A stretch of 64,000 nucleotides of DNA. Origin: Blastococcus sp. HT6-4 (GTDB lineage: Bacteria; Actinomycetota; Actinomycetes; Mycobacteriales; Geodermatophilaceae). Location of the stretch: the NCBI RefSeq assembly GCF_039679125.1, contig NZ_CP155551.1:2914001-2978000 (forward strand), given 5' to 3'. The notes under the pieces are model-generated. The model worked only from the letters and a program-made list of their open reading frames with translations. It was not told where the DNA came from and did no database searches. Both the position numbers and the translations under genes were made by a program. Position 1 is the stretch's first letter. Each line of letters begins with the position of its first letter. Below, one piece after another: positions 1 to 8,638 of this stretch.

Positions 1-35
1 GGTCGCCCGCGCAGCCGACCGCCTCCAGGTAGACC

Positions 36-794
36 GTGCCCGTCGAGTTGCAGCACCGCGCCACCTTTTGGGGCGTCATGCGCAGCCGGGTGGTCGGGAG
101 GCTGCGGCCGGGCGTCCCGGAGGTCGTCGTCGTCCACGGGCTGGCGGTGGCCGACTACCTCGAGCCCGCCGTCCGCGAGCTCGGCGCCTGGACCCGCGCG
201 CACCTGGTCGAGCTGCCGGGCTTCGCCGGCAGCGGTGAACCGCCGCGCCCGATGGACGTCGCCGACCACGCCGACGCCGTCGTCGAGTGGCTGGCCGCCG
301 GCGGTCTCGACGGCGTCGTCCTCGTCGGCCACTCCAGCGGCACCCAGGTCGCCGCCCACGTCGCCGTCCGGGAACCCGACCGCGTGCGGGCGCTGGTCCT
401 CGCCGGCCCGACCGTCGACCCGGCCTACCGCAGCATGCGCCGCGTCCTGCTCGCCTGGCGGCGCAACCACGAGCTGGAGCCGCCGGAGCTCGACGTCCAG
501 CACACCCAGGACCGGCAGCGCGCCGGTCTGCGCCGGGTCCGGCACGCGCTGGCCGCGCATCTCCGGGACCGCCTCGAGGACACCGTCGAGCGGGTGCCCC
601 AGCCGGTGCTCGTCCTGCACGGCGACCGCGACCGCCTCTGCACCGAGGCCTGGGCCCGCGAGCTGAGCGAGCGAGCGCGGGACGGCCGCTTCCGCAGCGT
701 CCCCGGCGCGCACAGCTTCGTCTGGACGGCGCCCGGCGCGTGGTCCGCCCCGATCGCCGAGCTCGCCGGAGTCCCACCGCGTCCCGTCGATTGA
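36..794 (+). CDS. alpha/beta hydrolase
   Basis: This is a soluble alpha/beta hydrolase of unknown substrate. The strand-loop oxyanion motif HG is at residues 34-35. The nucleophile elbow GHSSG spans 98-102, so Ser100 is the likely nucleophile; Asp197 in HGDRD and His226 in PGAHSF complete a plausible triad. A stop codon at 30-32 forces the start to GTG 36 or later; ATG 78 (MRSRVVG) is an equally good start and would trim 14 residues that do not look conserved. The family covers esterases, epoxide hydrolases, haloperoxidase-like and C-C hydrolases, and nothing nearby fixes the reaction. A second, damaged hydrolase gene follows 60 bases downstream on the same strand. Confidence 0.8.
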   Translation: MPVELQHRATFWGVMRSRVVGRLRPGVPEVVVVHGLAVADYLEPAVRELGAWTRAHLVELPGFAGSGEPPRPMDVADHADAVVEWLAAGGLDGVVLVGHSSGTQVAAHVAVREPDRVRALVLAGPTVDPAYRSMRRVLLAWRRNHELEPPELDVQHTQDRQRAGLRRVRHALAAHLRDRLEDTVERVPQPVLVLHGDRDRLCTEAWARELSERARDGRFRSVPGAHSFVWTAPGAWSAPIAELAGVPPRPVD

Positions 795-854
795 CCCCCG
801 GGATGGCGGGCGACACGATGACCCGACCGCCGTCCGAGAACCGTGAGGGACACC

Positions 855-1645
855 ATGGGCAGCACGGAGACGATCCGGATCCCCCACCGCTGTACCGTCC
901 GCAGTTCGCGGACGAGCAGCTCTCCGCCACCGCCAACCTGCTCGCCATCGAGCCCTACGGGCACGGGGGGACCCGCGCCTCGTACGGGCAGTTCACCTAC
1001 TGGGACACGGCCATCGCCGGGCTGCAGGTGCTCGACGCCGGCATCCCCGACGCCTTCGTCCTGGGCACCTCGCAGGGCGGATGGATCGCGGCACGCATGG
1101 CGATGCTGGCCCCCGGCACCGTCAAGGGCATCGTCCCGCTCGGCACCTCGATGGACTTCGAGAGCCAGCGCAGCCGCGAGCTGGGGTGCTGGGACGGGGT
1201 CGCGTTCTGCACCCCCGCCATCGACGCCCTCGCGCAGCCCGTCGGCGACGACTGGGTCATCCCGGTCGAGCTCGTCGACGCCACTCTCGCGGAGGGCATG
1301 GGCGACGACGTCCCGGACGACGAGCGCGCCTTCTGGCACAAGACGCACCAGGAGAACTACGCCGGCGACTCCGGGCGGGAGCGGCTCCGGATCAGCAGCA
1401 TCAACCTGCGCGACCGGGACGGCCTGCACGGCCGGCTGGACAGCGTGCGGTGCCCCGTCCTGTGGATGCACGGCACGGCGGACCGGGTCTACTCGGTGGC
1501 GAACGCCGAGGCCGAGATCGGGCTCTTCGTCAACAGCGCGAACGCCGAGCTGCGCGTCGTCGAGGGCGGGCAGCACTTCCTCAGCGCCACCCACGCCCAA
1601 GACGTGAACGCCGCGACGGTCGAGTTCATCAACCGCTGGAAGTAG
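855..1645 (+). pseudogene. alpha/beta hydrolase, internally deleted and frameshifted
   Basis: The best start is ATG 855, placed five bases after AGGGA. It reads MGSTETIRIP and then loses similarity to any fold. From about base 890 a different frame carries clear hydrolase sequence: YRPQFADEQ, then IEPYGHGGT, the nucleophile elbow GTSQGG, HGTAD with the acid, and GGQHF with the catalytic His, ending at TAG 1645. What is missing is the beta1-beta3 segment with the HG oxyanion motif that should lie between the two parts. I infer an internal deletion that also shifted the frame. An uninterrupted frame from ATG 803 exists, but its first 30 residues look non-coding. It may encode an inactive fragment or nothing; a sequencing error alone would not restore the missing core. 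Confidence 0.6.
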
Positions 1646-1778
1646 CGCTCGCCGGCCCTGCCGGCACCCCGCCGCGCGATAGGGTCGGCCCCGTCCCGAA
1701 CGTCCGTGTGTAACTACCTGCTGCCGCCCTCGCCCGGCGGATCAAGGCGGCACGCCCCGATCCGCAGCAGCAGAGGTC

Positions 1779-3026
1779 ATGTTCCGCACGCGCCCGACCA
1801 GCTCCGTGCTCATCCGCTCGGCCGGTCTCTCCTACTTCCCGATCGCCTTCATCGCGCGGCTGCCGTTCGCGATGATGACCGTCGGCGTCCTCACCCTGGT
1901 CGTCGCCGAGCGCGGCTCGGTGACCCTCGGCGGGCTCAACTCGGCCGTCGCCGGCCTGGGCACCGCGATCGCCGGCCCCCTGCTCGGCGCCGCCGCCGAC
2001 CGCTTCGGCCAGCGCCGGGTGCTCGTGCCGGTGGGGCTGGTCAACGCCGCCCTGCTCGGCGCCTTCCCGTTCGTCGTCGCGAGCACCGCCGCCGACGCCG
2101 CCGTCCTCGCGCTCTCGGTGCTGATCGGCATGTCCGCGCCGCAGGTCGCCCCCATGTCGCGCACCCGCCTGATGGCCGTCATCCGGCGCTCGGTGCAGCG
2201 CGACCGCCGCGAGAAGGTGCTCAACGGCACGATGGCCTACGAGTCCGCCGCCGACGAGATGGTCTTCATCGTCGGCCCGTTCCTCGTCGGGCTGCTCGCC
2301 GTCGCGATCGCGCCGTGGGTGGCGATCGCCGGCGCGTCGGCGCTGACGTTCGTCTTCGTCACCGCCTTCGCCCTGCACCCCACCGGCCGGCTCCACCCCG
2401 GCACCGACGCAGCGGCCACGACCCAGGCGCCCGCCCGGGAGCTGTTCCGGTTCCGGCTGCCCACCGTCGTGGTCGGCACGCTCGGCGTCGGCGTCTTCTT
2501 CGGCGCGACGCTCACCTCGCTCACCGGCTTCCTCGCCGTCGACGGCGACGGCGACAGCGCCGGCCTGCTCTACGGCGTCATGGGCATCGGGTCGGCCGTG
2601 CTCGCGCTCGGCACCGCTGCCCTGCCGGAGCGGTTCACCCTGAAGGCACGCTGGCTGGCCTTCGGATCGCTGCTGCTCGCCGCCGCGGTCATCTACGCGT
2701 TCGCCCGGTCGGGCACCGGGCTCGTCATCGCCCTCGCGGTGCTCGGCTGCGGCGTCGGGCCCACGCTGGTCACCCTGTACAGCCTCGGCGCGACGCTCAG
2801 CCCGGCCGGCCGCTCGGCGACCACCATGACCATGCTCAACTCCGCGGTCGTCGTGGGGCAGGCGGTCGCCGCCGCGGTGACCGGCCTCGTCGTCGACCGA
2901 CTCGGCATCAACGCTGCTCTCACCGGGCCCGCCGTCGCCGCGGCGATCGTGGTCGCCGCCGGAGTCGCGCACGCCGCGGCGAGGCAGCGGGTCGCGGAGC
3001 CGGAGCGGGAGCCGGTTCCCGCCTGA
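1779..3026 (+). CDS. MFS transporter
   Basis: A 415-residue integral membrane protein of the major facilitator superfamily with about 11-12 hydrophobic helices. The loop between helices 2 and 3 carries the family signature as GAAADRFGQRR. A cytoplasmic Arg/Lys-rich loop (RRSVQRDRREK) separates the two halves, and the C-terminal tail is charged. ATG 1779 follows AGAGG four bases away. The proton-driven substrate cannot be read from sequence; this arrangement is common in drug or metabolite exporters. It lies 75 bases upstream of the amine oxidase on the same strand, so the pair may be co-transcribed, but the spacer contains a small hairpin (CTCGCC/GGCGAG, 3071-3089) and could hold its own promoter. 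Confidence 0.8.
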   Translation: MFRTRPTSSVLIRSAGLSYFPIAFIARLPFAMMTVGVLTLVVAERGSVTLGGLNSAVAGLGTAIAGPLLGAAADRFGQRRVLVPVGLVNAALLGAFPFVVASTAADAAVLALSVLIGMSAPQVAPMSRTRLMAVIRRSVQRDRREKVLNGTMAYESAADEMVFIVGPFLVGLLAVAIAPWVAIAGASALTFVFVTAFALHPTGRLHPGTDAAATTQAPARELFRFRLPTVVVGTLGVGVFFGATLTSLTGFLAVDGDGDSAGLLYGVMGIGSAVLALGTAALPERFTLKARWLAFGSLLLAAAVIYAFARSGTGLVIALAVLGCGVGPTLVTLYSLGATLSPAGRSATTMTMLNSAVVVGQAVAAAVTGLVVDRLGINAALTGPAVAAAIVVAAGVAHAAARQRVAEPEREPVPA

Positions 3027-3101
3027 GCAACGGCGCGACCCGGTGGGAGTACTTGCGCACTGCCCCTTCCCTCGCCCCTCGGAGGCGAGTAGAGACAGCA
3101 C

Positions 3102-5027
3102 ATGACGACGACCGAGGTCCGCAGCGTCACCCACCCGCTCGCCCGGCTCACCGCCGAGGAGATCACCGCCGCCGCCGGGATCGTCCGCGATGCGGACCTG
3201 GTCGGCGAGCACACGCGGTTCGTCTACGTGGGGCTGATCGAGCCGCACAAGGACGACGTCCTCGCCTTCACGCCGGGCGATCCGATCGAGCGGCGGGTCC
3301 GCGTGCTGCTGCTCGACCGCAGCACCGGCGACGGCCGCGACGTCACCGTCTCGGTCACCGGCGGCGCCGTCGTGGAGAACGTCGAGATCGACGGCGTGGC
3401 CGACGGCCAGGTGCCGATCCTGGAGGAGGAGTTCGGCGTGATCGAGCCGATCCTCGCCGAGGACGAGCGCTGGGTCGCGGCCATGACCAAGCGCGGCCTC
3501 GACATCGCGGATGTCCGGGCGGTGCCGCTGTCGGCCGGCTCCTACTTCGAGGAGGAGTTCGGGCACCGGATCATCCGGGTGCTCGGCTTCTTCCAGGCCG
3601 ACGAGGCCGACCTGCCGTGGGCGCACCCGGTCGACGGCGTCGTCGCCTACGTCGACATGACCCGCGGCGTCGCGACGGCGGTGCACGACCACCTCGACCT
3701 GCCCGTGCCGGCCGAGCGCGGCGAGTGGAACGCCGAGCCGCACGCCCAGCCCACCCGCACCGACCTCAAGCCGATCGAGATCACCCAGCCCGAGGGGCCG
3801 AGCTTCACCGTCGACGGCGACCAGGTCACCTGGGCCGACTGGACGTTCCGCATCGGCTTCGACGCCCGCGAGGGCCTCATCCTGCACCAGCTCGCCGTCG
3901 ACGGCCGGTCGGTGATCTACCGGGCGTCCATCGCGGAGATGGTCGTCCCCTACGCCGACCCCTCTCCGGTTCGGTTCTGGCAGAACTACTTCGACACCGG
4001 CGAGTACCTCTACGGCCGGTTCACCAACTCCCTCGAGCTCGGCTGCGACTGCCTCGGCGAGATCCACTACTTCGACGCCACCCTCGCCGGGGAGGACGGC
4101 GCCGCGAAGACGATCACCAACGCCATCTGCATGCACGAGGAGGACTACGGCGTCCTCTGGAAGCACACCGACCTGTTCAACGGCATGGCCGAGACGCGGC
4201 GGCAGCGCCGGCTGGTGGTCAGCTTCTTCACCACTGTCGGCAACTACGACTACGGCTTCTACTGGTACCTCTACCTCGACGGCACCATCGAGCTGGAGTC
4301 GAAGGCCACCGGGGTGCTGTTCTCCTCGGCCTACCGCGGCGACGAGCACCCGTACGCCACCGAGGTCGCGCCCGGGCTGGGCGCGCCGTTCCACCAGCAC
4401 CTGTTCTGCGCGCGGCTGGACATGGCCGTCGACGGGCGGGCGAACACGGTGGTCGAGATGGACGCCGTCCGGCAGCCGATCAGCGAGACCAACCCCTATG
4501 GCAACGGCTTCGGCCGCTCCATGACACCGCTGACGTCGGAGTCGCAGGCCCAGCGGACGGCGGACGCCACCGTCGGCCGCACCTGGTACGTGCTCAACCA
4601 CGAGAAGCGCAACCGCCTGGGCCAGCCGGTCGGGTACGCGCTGTACCCGCAGGCCGGCCCGCTGCTGCTGGCCGACGACGAGTCGTCGATCGCCAAGCGG
4701 GCGACGTTCTCGACCAAGGCCCTGTGGGTCACGCCCTACGAGCCCGCCGAGCGCTACGCGGCCGGCGACTTCGTCAACCAGCACCCGGGGTCGGGCGGCC
4801 TGCCGGCGTTCGTCGCGAACGACCGACCGCTCGAGGGCCAGGACGTCGTCCTGTGGCACACCTTCGGGCTGACCCACTTCCCGCGGTCCGAGGACTGGCC
4901 GGTCATGCCGGTGGACTACGCCGGGTTCACGCTCAAGCCGGTCGGGTTCTTCGACCGCAACCCGACGCTCGGCGTGCCCGCGTCGACCTCCTCGCACTGC
5001 GCCGGTCAGGAGCCGCACTGCAGCTGA
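3102..5027 (+). CDS. copper-containing primary amine oxidase
   Basis: Oxidises primary amines to aldehydes with release of ammonia and hydrogen peroxide, using a self-made topaquinone cofactor and copper. At 641 residues it matches the bacterial type. The cofactor tyrosine lies in the motif NYDYG at Tyr382; copper ligands are His431 and His433 (HQH) and His592 (THFPR); the catalytic base is Asp298 in YFDTGEYL. These are the same residue numbers known for Arthrobacter globiformis phenylethylamine oxidase, which supports ATG 3102 as the start and an intact enzyme. Likely substrates are phenylethylamine, tyramine or histamine; sequence alone does not choose. No signal peptide is visible, so it is probably cytoplasmic. 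No gene for the product aldehyde is adjacent, though an aldehyde dehydrogenase lies 6 kb away. Confidence 0.95.
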   Translation: MTTTEVRSVTHPLARLTAEEITAAAGIVRDADLVGEHTRFVYVGLIEPHKDDVLAFTPGDPIERRVRVLLLDRSTGDGRDVTVSVTGGAVVENVEIDGVADGQVPILEEEFGVIEPILAEDERWVAAMTKRGLDIADVRAVPLSAGSYFEEEFGHRIIRVLGFFQADEADLPWAHPVDGVVAYVDMTRGVATAVHDHLDLPVPAERGEWNAEPHAQPTRTDLKPIEITQPEGPSFTVDGDQVTWADWTFRIGFDAREGLILHQLAVDGRSVIYRASIAEMVVPYADPSPVRFWQNYFDTGEYLYGRFTNSLELGCDCLGEIHYFDATLAGEDGAAKTITNAICMHEEDYGVLWKHTDLFNGMAETRRQRRLVVSFFTTVGNYDYGFYWYLYLDGTIELESKATGVLFSSAYRGDEHPYATEVAPGLGAPFHQHLFCARLDMAVDGRANTVVEMDAVRQPISETNPYGNGFGRSMTPLTSESQAQRTADATVGRTWYVLNHEKRNRLGQPVGYALYPQAGPLLLADDESSIAKRATFSTKALWVTPYEPAERYAAGDFVNQHPGSGGLPAFVANDRPLEGQDVVLWHTFGLTHFPRSEDWPVMPVDYAGFTLKPVGFFDRNPTLGVPASTSSHCAGQEPHCS

Positions 5028-5051
5028 GCGCCGGGGCTCGGATCTCGGCAG

Positions 5052-5081
5052 GCGATCTGCGGCAACCCTGTCGCAGATCGC
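5052..5081. promoter_or_regulatory. inverted repeat, candidate operator of the toxin-antitoxin pair
   Basis: A perfect 10-bp inverted repeat, GCGATCTGCG at 5052-5061 and CGCAGATCGC at 5072-5081, separated by 10 bases. It ends 12 bases before a candidate -10 box and covers the place where the -35 would fall. FitAB/VapBC systems repress themselves by binding such repeats, so I read it as the operator. It sits 24 bases after the amine oxidase stop and could also act as a terminator hairpin, but no T-rich run follows. Confidence 0.5.
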
Positions 5082-5092
5082 TTGCACATTGC

Positions 5093-5104
5093 TAGCATCG
5101 TCGC
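5093..5104 (+). promoter_or_regulatory. candidate leaderless promoter (-10) of the antitoxin gene
   Basis: TAGCAT at 5093-5098 fits the actinobacterial -10 pattern TANNNT and is followed by six bases and then the GTG start. Transcription would therefore begin at or next to the start codon, giving a leaderless message; no ribosome binding site is visible upstream. No good -35 can be assigned. Confidence 0.4.
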
Positions 5105-5326
5105 GTGCGAACCCTGTACCTGCGCAACGTGCCCGACGAGGTCGTCGATCGTCTCGAGACGCTCGCCGAACGCCAGGGCATGTCGGTGAGCGCCCTGGCC
5201 CTTCGCGAACTGACCGAGGCATCCCGGCGGGCCGACAACCCGGAGCTGCTGGCCGGGCTGCCTGACCACGGCATCGCGGCCTCGACCATCGTGGAGGGCC
5301 TGGCCGCCGACCGCGCCGCCCGGTGA
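5105..5326 (+). CDS. FitA/VapB-type ribbon-helix-helix antitoxin
   Basis: A 73-residue protein opening with a short strand, RTLYLRNVP, then two helices ([16 protein letters not shown] and [13 protein letters not shown]), the ribbon-helix-helix DNA-binding fold of FitA-like antitoxins. The C-terminal third ([15 protein letters not shown]) would be the disordered segment that wraps the toxin. It overlaps the toxin gene by four bases (GTGA), the usual arrangement for coupled translation with antitoxin first. Expected role: neutralise the PIN toxin and, with it, repress their own promoter through the inverted repeat just upstream. Confidence 0.85.
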   Translation: MRTLYLRNVPDEVVDRLETLAERQGMSVSALALRELTEASRRADNPELLAGLPDHGIAASTIVEGLAADRAAR

Positions 5327-5706
5327 TCGTCGTCGACGCGTCGGCCGCCGTCGCCGCCCTGCTGAACGCCGGCCCTGCCCGCGCGGCGCTCTCCGACGAG
5401 GCCCTCCACGCTCCGCACCTGATCGATTCGGAGGTGGCACAGGCGCTCCGGCGTCTGGTGGTGCGCGGGTCCCTCGGCGCGGACGACGGATGGGCGGCGC
5501 TGGACACCTGGCGCCGCCTGGGCATCGTCCGTCACCCCGTCAGCGGCCTGCTCGACCGCGTCTGGGAGCTGCGGGACAACGTCTCCGCGTACGACGCCTC
5601 GTACCTCGCGCTCGCCGAGGCACTCGGCTGCAGTCTGCTGACCGCGGACGCGCGGCTCGGCCGGGCTCCTGGTCTCCGCTGCCCGGTGACGGTCGTCCCC
5701 CGCTGA
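5323..5706 (+). CDS. VapC/FitB-type PIN-domain ribonuclease toxin
   Basis: A 127-residue PIN domain. All four acidic metal-binding residues are present: Asp5 (VVDAS), Glu37 (DSEVAQAL), Asp91 ([11 protein letters not shown]) and Asp109 (TADARL), so the nuclease looks active. Known relatives cleave tRNA or rRNA at specific sites when the antitoxin is degraded; which RNA is cut here is unknown. The start is GTG 5323 inside the antitoxin stop. The pair lies between an amine oxidase and a minus-strand protease with no mobile-element remains visible. Confidence 0.9.
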   Translation: MIVVDASAAVAALLNAGPARAALSDEALHAPHLIDSEVAQALRRLVVRGSLGADDGWAALDTWRRLGIVRHPVSGLLDRVWELRDNVSAYDASYLALAEALGCSLLTADARLGRAPGLRCPVTVVPR

Positions 5707-5773
5707 CCGAACACCGGCTGAAGGCGGCGGCCCCGCGACGACCGGAGTCGCCCGCGGGGCCGCCGTCCTCACC

Positions 5774-8473
5774 TCAGATGCTCAGCCCGCTGCACCCGCT
5801 CGTGCAGTCGACGGTCCAGATCGAGCCGGCCAGCGCGCTGAACCGGGCCGACGGCAGGAGCCGCTCCCCGCGCGGACCGCGGACCGTTCCGTCGGACGAA
5901 CCCGCCGGCGGCGCAGCGCCGCCCGGTGCGTCGACCACCGGATCGGCGCCGGGGGCCGGCGCCGACGGTGCAGGCGCGGACGGCGCCGACGCCACCGTCA
6001 CCAGCGTGAGCGCGTCGTCCAGCACCGTCTCCGTGCGGTCGGGCGCGAAGACGTGAACGTCGTAGACACCGGCCATCAGCTGCGGCGACTCGAAGACGAT
6101 CTCCGTGCCGCTCAGGCCGACGATTCGCACCGCCGTGCTGGTACCGACGCGCACCCGCACCCCGGACTCGAAGCCTGAGCCGCTGATCCGCACCCGCGTA
6201 CCGCCGGAGGCGCTCACCACCGACGGTGAGACCGAGGTGATGCGGTACGCGCCCACCGACGGGAACGACTTCTCCCCGCCCGTGACCGGCTGCGGTGCCG
6301 ACGGCGCAGGAGCCGACGGTGCCGGGGCCGACGGAGCCGGGCTCGACGGAGCCGGGCTCGACGGTGCCGGGGCCGACGGAGCGGGCGATGCCGGTGCCGG
6401 CGACGACGGCGTCTCGCCACCGGGCCGCGGCGCGATCGGTGCGGTGCTGCCGTCCGGGGTCCTGCCACCGCCCACCACGGGCGACGACGGGGCCGGGGCC
6501 GGGGAGCTCCCCGGCGCGGGCGTCGAGCCACCGGGTGCCGGGCTGCCGACCGACGGTGCCGGCGCACCCGGCGCCGGAGCGCCCGGAAGGGACGGCGCCG
6601 GAGCGGTCGGCGACGTCGGAGCCGGCGTCGGAGCGGTCCCCGGCGCAGGGGTCGCGCCACCCGGCGCCGGGTCGCTGCCGCCCGGTGCCGGAGCGGAACC
6701 GCCCGACGGCGGGACCGGCGTCCCCGGGGACGGCTCCGGCGCCGGCTCGGCGCTGCGCTGCGCCTCCTCGCCCACGAGGAGCGGGGCGGCGTAGGCCATG
6801 CCGAGCGCCTCGCCGTCCAGGAACAGCTGGGCAAGCAGCACGTACCGGCCGTCCTGCAGCTCGGTGCTCGGTGCCAGCAGCAGCGACCCCAGCCCCTCCC
6901 GGTTCCCGAGGGAGAACCGCGCCTCACCGGCGTCGTCGGTCGTCACCGTCTGGCCGTTCAGCGCGATCGGGTGCTGCGTCAGCGCCAGGACGTCACCGCC
7001 GTGCTCCATGCCCAGCGAGATCCGCGCCTCGTAGGCGCCACCCGGCACCGAGCCACTGGCCACGACCTGCGGCGTCACCGTCCCGGCCATCGCCGTCATG
7101 TTCGTGAAGCGGTACTTCACCGGCGCCGCCGTCTCGCCGAACTTCGTCAGCGACAGCCGGCCGCCGGTCACCGACCTGCCGGCGAACGCCGGCAGGGGCT
7201 CGACGTCGGCGAGCAGCCGCTGCACCACCTCGGGTGCGGACGCCGCGCGGTCCAGCCCCCGGTAGAGCGCCGCCGCCGCAGCCACCTGCGGAGCCGCGAT
7301 CGAGGTGCCGCTCACCAGCTTGTACCAGCCGTCGGGCGTCGTGGAGAACACCAGCGTCCCGGGGGCGAAGAGCTCCACCGTGCCCGCCCCGTAGGCGGAG
7401 AAGTCGCTGACCGTGTCGGCGGCCGTGCTGGCGCCCACGGTGATGACGTTGGGCCGGTTGATGCTGGCCGGGTACACCGGCGAGGTGTCGCGGTTGGCGC
7501 TGTCGTTGCCGGCCGCGGCCACGACGACGACGCCCAGGCTGTTCGCGTAGTCGATCGCCTCGGTCAGGATCGCCGCGCCCCCGGGACCGCCCCAAGAGGC
7601 GTTGATGACGTCGGCGCCGTTGTCCGCCGCGTACCGGATCGCCTGCGCGCCGAGGTTGAGGTCGACGCTCCGCCCGGCCCCGATGACCAGCGGCATGATC
7701 GAGACGTCCGGCGCCACGCCCGCGGTGCCCTGGCCGTTCCCGGCGCGGGCACCGACGGCGCCGGCCACCGTGGTGCCGTGCGAGTTGTCCAGTCCGGCGT
7801 TCGTGACGTCGGCGGAGTTCGTGTAGAAGTTCCAGCCGTGGCAGTCGCCCGGCTTGCCGTTGCCGTCGGTGTCACCGGCGCCGCAGGGCTGGTCGGGATT
7901 GGTCCACAGCGCGCCCTGCAGGTCGGGGTGGCCGGCCGCGAACCCGCTGTCCAGGACGGCGACGGTGAGGCCCCGGCCGGTGCCCGCCCGCCAGCCCTCC
8001 GGCGCCGAGACGTCGGCCTCGGCGACCCCGCTCTGCCCGTAGGCGTTCGAGCCGGTGTTGCTGAGGTTCCAGCCGTAGGTGCTCCAGTAGGGGTCGGAGA
8101 CGGATTCCCCGAACACCTCGCCGGGCTCGGAGGGCGTCACCTGCGCGCCGGCCAGCAGCTCGGTGACGACGGACGGGACGAGGCCCTTCCCGGCGACCAG
8201 CGCGGACCCGTCGAACAGCGACTGCGCGGAGGCGATCGCCGGGTGGGCGTCCAGGAGCGCGACCTGCTCGGCGGTGACCCCGCCGTCCAGCGTGACGACG
8301 AGGCGGGTGAGCCCGTCACCGGCCGGGCCGAAGCCGTCGGCGATCGGCACCGCCGGCGCCGCGGAGGCGAGCGTGCCGATGACGGCGGTGCCCCCGAAGC
8401 CCAGCGCCGCGGCCGCCAGCACCGCGATGCCGCGGCGCCCCCTGCCGGCCGACCGGCGTGTCGTGTCCCTCAT
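5774..8473 (-). CDS. secreted S8 (subtilisin-like) serine protease with Pro/Ala linker and IPT domain
   Basis: An 899-residue extracellular protease. A Sec signal peptide covers roughly residues 1-39 (RRGIAVLAAAALGFGG, cleavage near ASA), followed by a propeptide-like region. The subtilase domain has Asp175 (VAVLDSG), His232 (NSHGT), oxyanion Asn323 (AAAGND) and Ser391 (VSGTSIAAP), all intact. After a beta-rich domain (about 435-570) comes a linker of about 150 residues made of PAP, SAP and GAP units, then an IPT/TIG immunoglobulin-like domain (about 740-825), a second Pro/Ala stretch and a short tail with Cys890 and Cys894 four residues apart. The linker probably spans the cell envelope or resists proteolysis. 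It has no sortase motif or transmembrane tail, so how it is retained, if at all, is unclear. ATG 8473 is followed directly by the Arg-rich n-region. Confidence 0.92.
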   Translation of the reverse strand: MRDTTRRSAGRGRRGIAVLAAAALGFGGTAVIGTLASAAPAVPIADGFGPAGDGLTRLVVTLDGGVTAEQVALLDAHPAIASAQSLFDGSALVAGKGLVPSVVTELLAGAQVTPSEPGEVFGESVSDPYWSTYGWNLSNTGSNAYGQSGVAEADVSAPEGWRAGTGRGLTVAVLDSGFAAGHPDLQGALWTNPDQPCGAGDTDGNGKPGDCHGWNFYTNSADVTNAGLDNSHGTTVAGAVGARAGNGQGTAGVAPDVSIMPLVIGAGRSVDLNLGAQAIRYAADNGADVINASWGGPGGAAILTEAIDYANSLGVVVVAAAGNDSANRDTSPVYPASINRPNVITVGASTAADTVSDFSAYGAGTVELFAPGTLVFSTTPDGWYKLVSGTSIAAPQVAAAAALYRGLDRAASAPEVVQRLLADVEPLPAFAGRSVTGGRLSLTKFGETAAPVKYRFTNMTAMAGTVTPQVVASGSVPGGAYEARISLGMEHGGDVLALTQHPIALNGQTVTTDDAGEARFSLGNREGLGSLLLAPSTELQDGRYVLLAQLFLDGEALGMAYAAPLLVGEEAQRSAEPAPEPSPGTPVPPSGGSAPAPGGSDPAPGGATPAPGTAPTPAPTSPTAPAPSLPGAPAPGAPAPSVGSPAPGGSTPAPGSSPAPAPSSPVVGGGRTPDGSTAPIAPRPGGETPSSPAPASPAPSAPAPSSPAPSSPAPSAPAPSAPAPSAPQPVTGGEKSFPSVGAYRITSVSPSVVSASGGTRVRISGSGFESGVRVRVGTSTAVRIVGLSGTEIVFESPQLMAGVYDVHVFAPDRTETVLDDALTLVTVASAPSAPAPSAPAPGADPVVDAPGGAAPPAGSSDGTVRGPRGERLLPSARFSALAGSIWTVDCTSGCSGLSI

Positions 8474-8521
8474 GCGTCACCTGATCCGTCCACGGGACCT
8501 CTTCCTGCAGGACCTCGGCAC

Positions 8522-8535
8522 GAACCGGTCGGTTC
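8522..8535. promoter_or_regulatory. interrupted palindrome in the divergent protease/kinase spacer
   Basis: GAACCG-GT-CGGTTC forms a 6+2+6 palindrome in the 165-base region between the two divergent starts. Its size suits a dimeric repressor, but no regulator gene is adjacent, so its function is a guess. Confidence 0.3.
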
Positions 8536-8626
8536 TGGATAGCTCGAACGAGGGAGCTGCCGCGCGACACCCGGCGGCTCGCCGACGTACCGGGGTCAGC
8601 GACTACTGAACCCGCTGCCCCGGCGC

Positions 8627-8638
8627 TACCGTCCGCCC
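8627..8638 (+). promoter_or_regulatory. candidate leaderless promoter of the ABC1 kinase gene
   Basis: TACCGT at 8627-8632 lies six bases before the GTG start at 8639, the same layout seen at the antitoxin gene. No ribosome binding site precedes the start. A -35 is not convincing (TACTGA, 17 bases upstream). Confidence 0.35.

Noticed and set aside
1629-5525. A long minus-strand open frame opposite the MFS and amine oxidase genes
   Set aside because: It has low-complexity translation, spans several well-supported plus-strand genes, and has no motif or start signal.
6280-6740. Repeated DNA units considered as a CRISPR array or tandem repeat element
   Set aside because: The units are short irregular codon repeats of the PAP/SAP linker with no unique spacers.
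6105-6794. A plus-strand frame rich in Gly-Ala-Asp repeats resembling PE_PGRS or elastin-like proteins
   Set aside because: It is the complement of the Pro/Ala linker of the subtilase; the minus-strand protein has a signal peptide and a complete catalytic triad.
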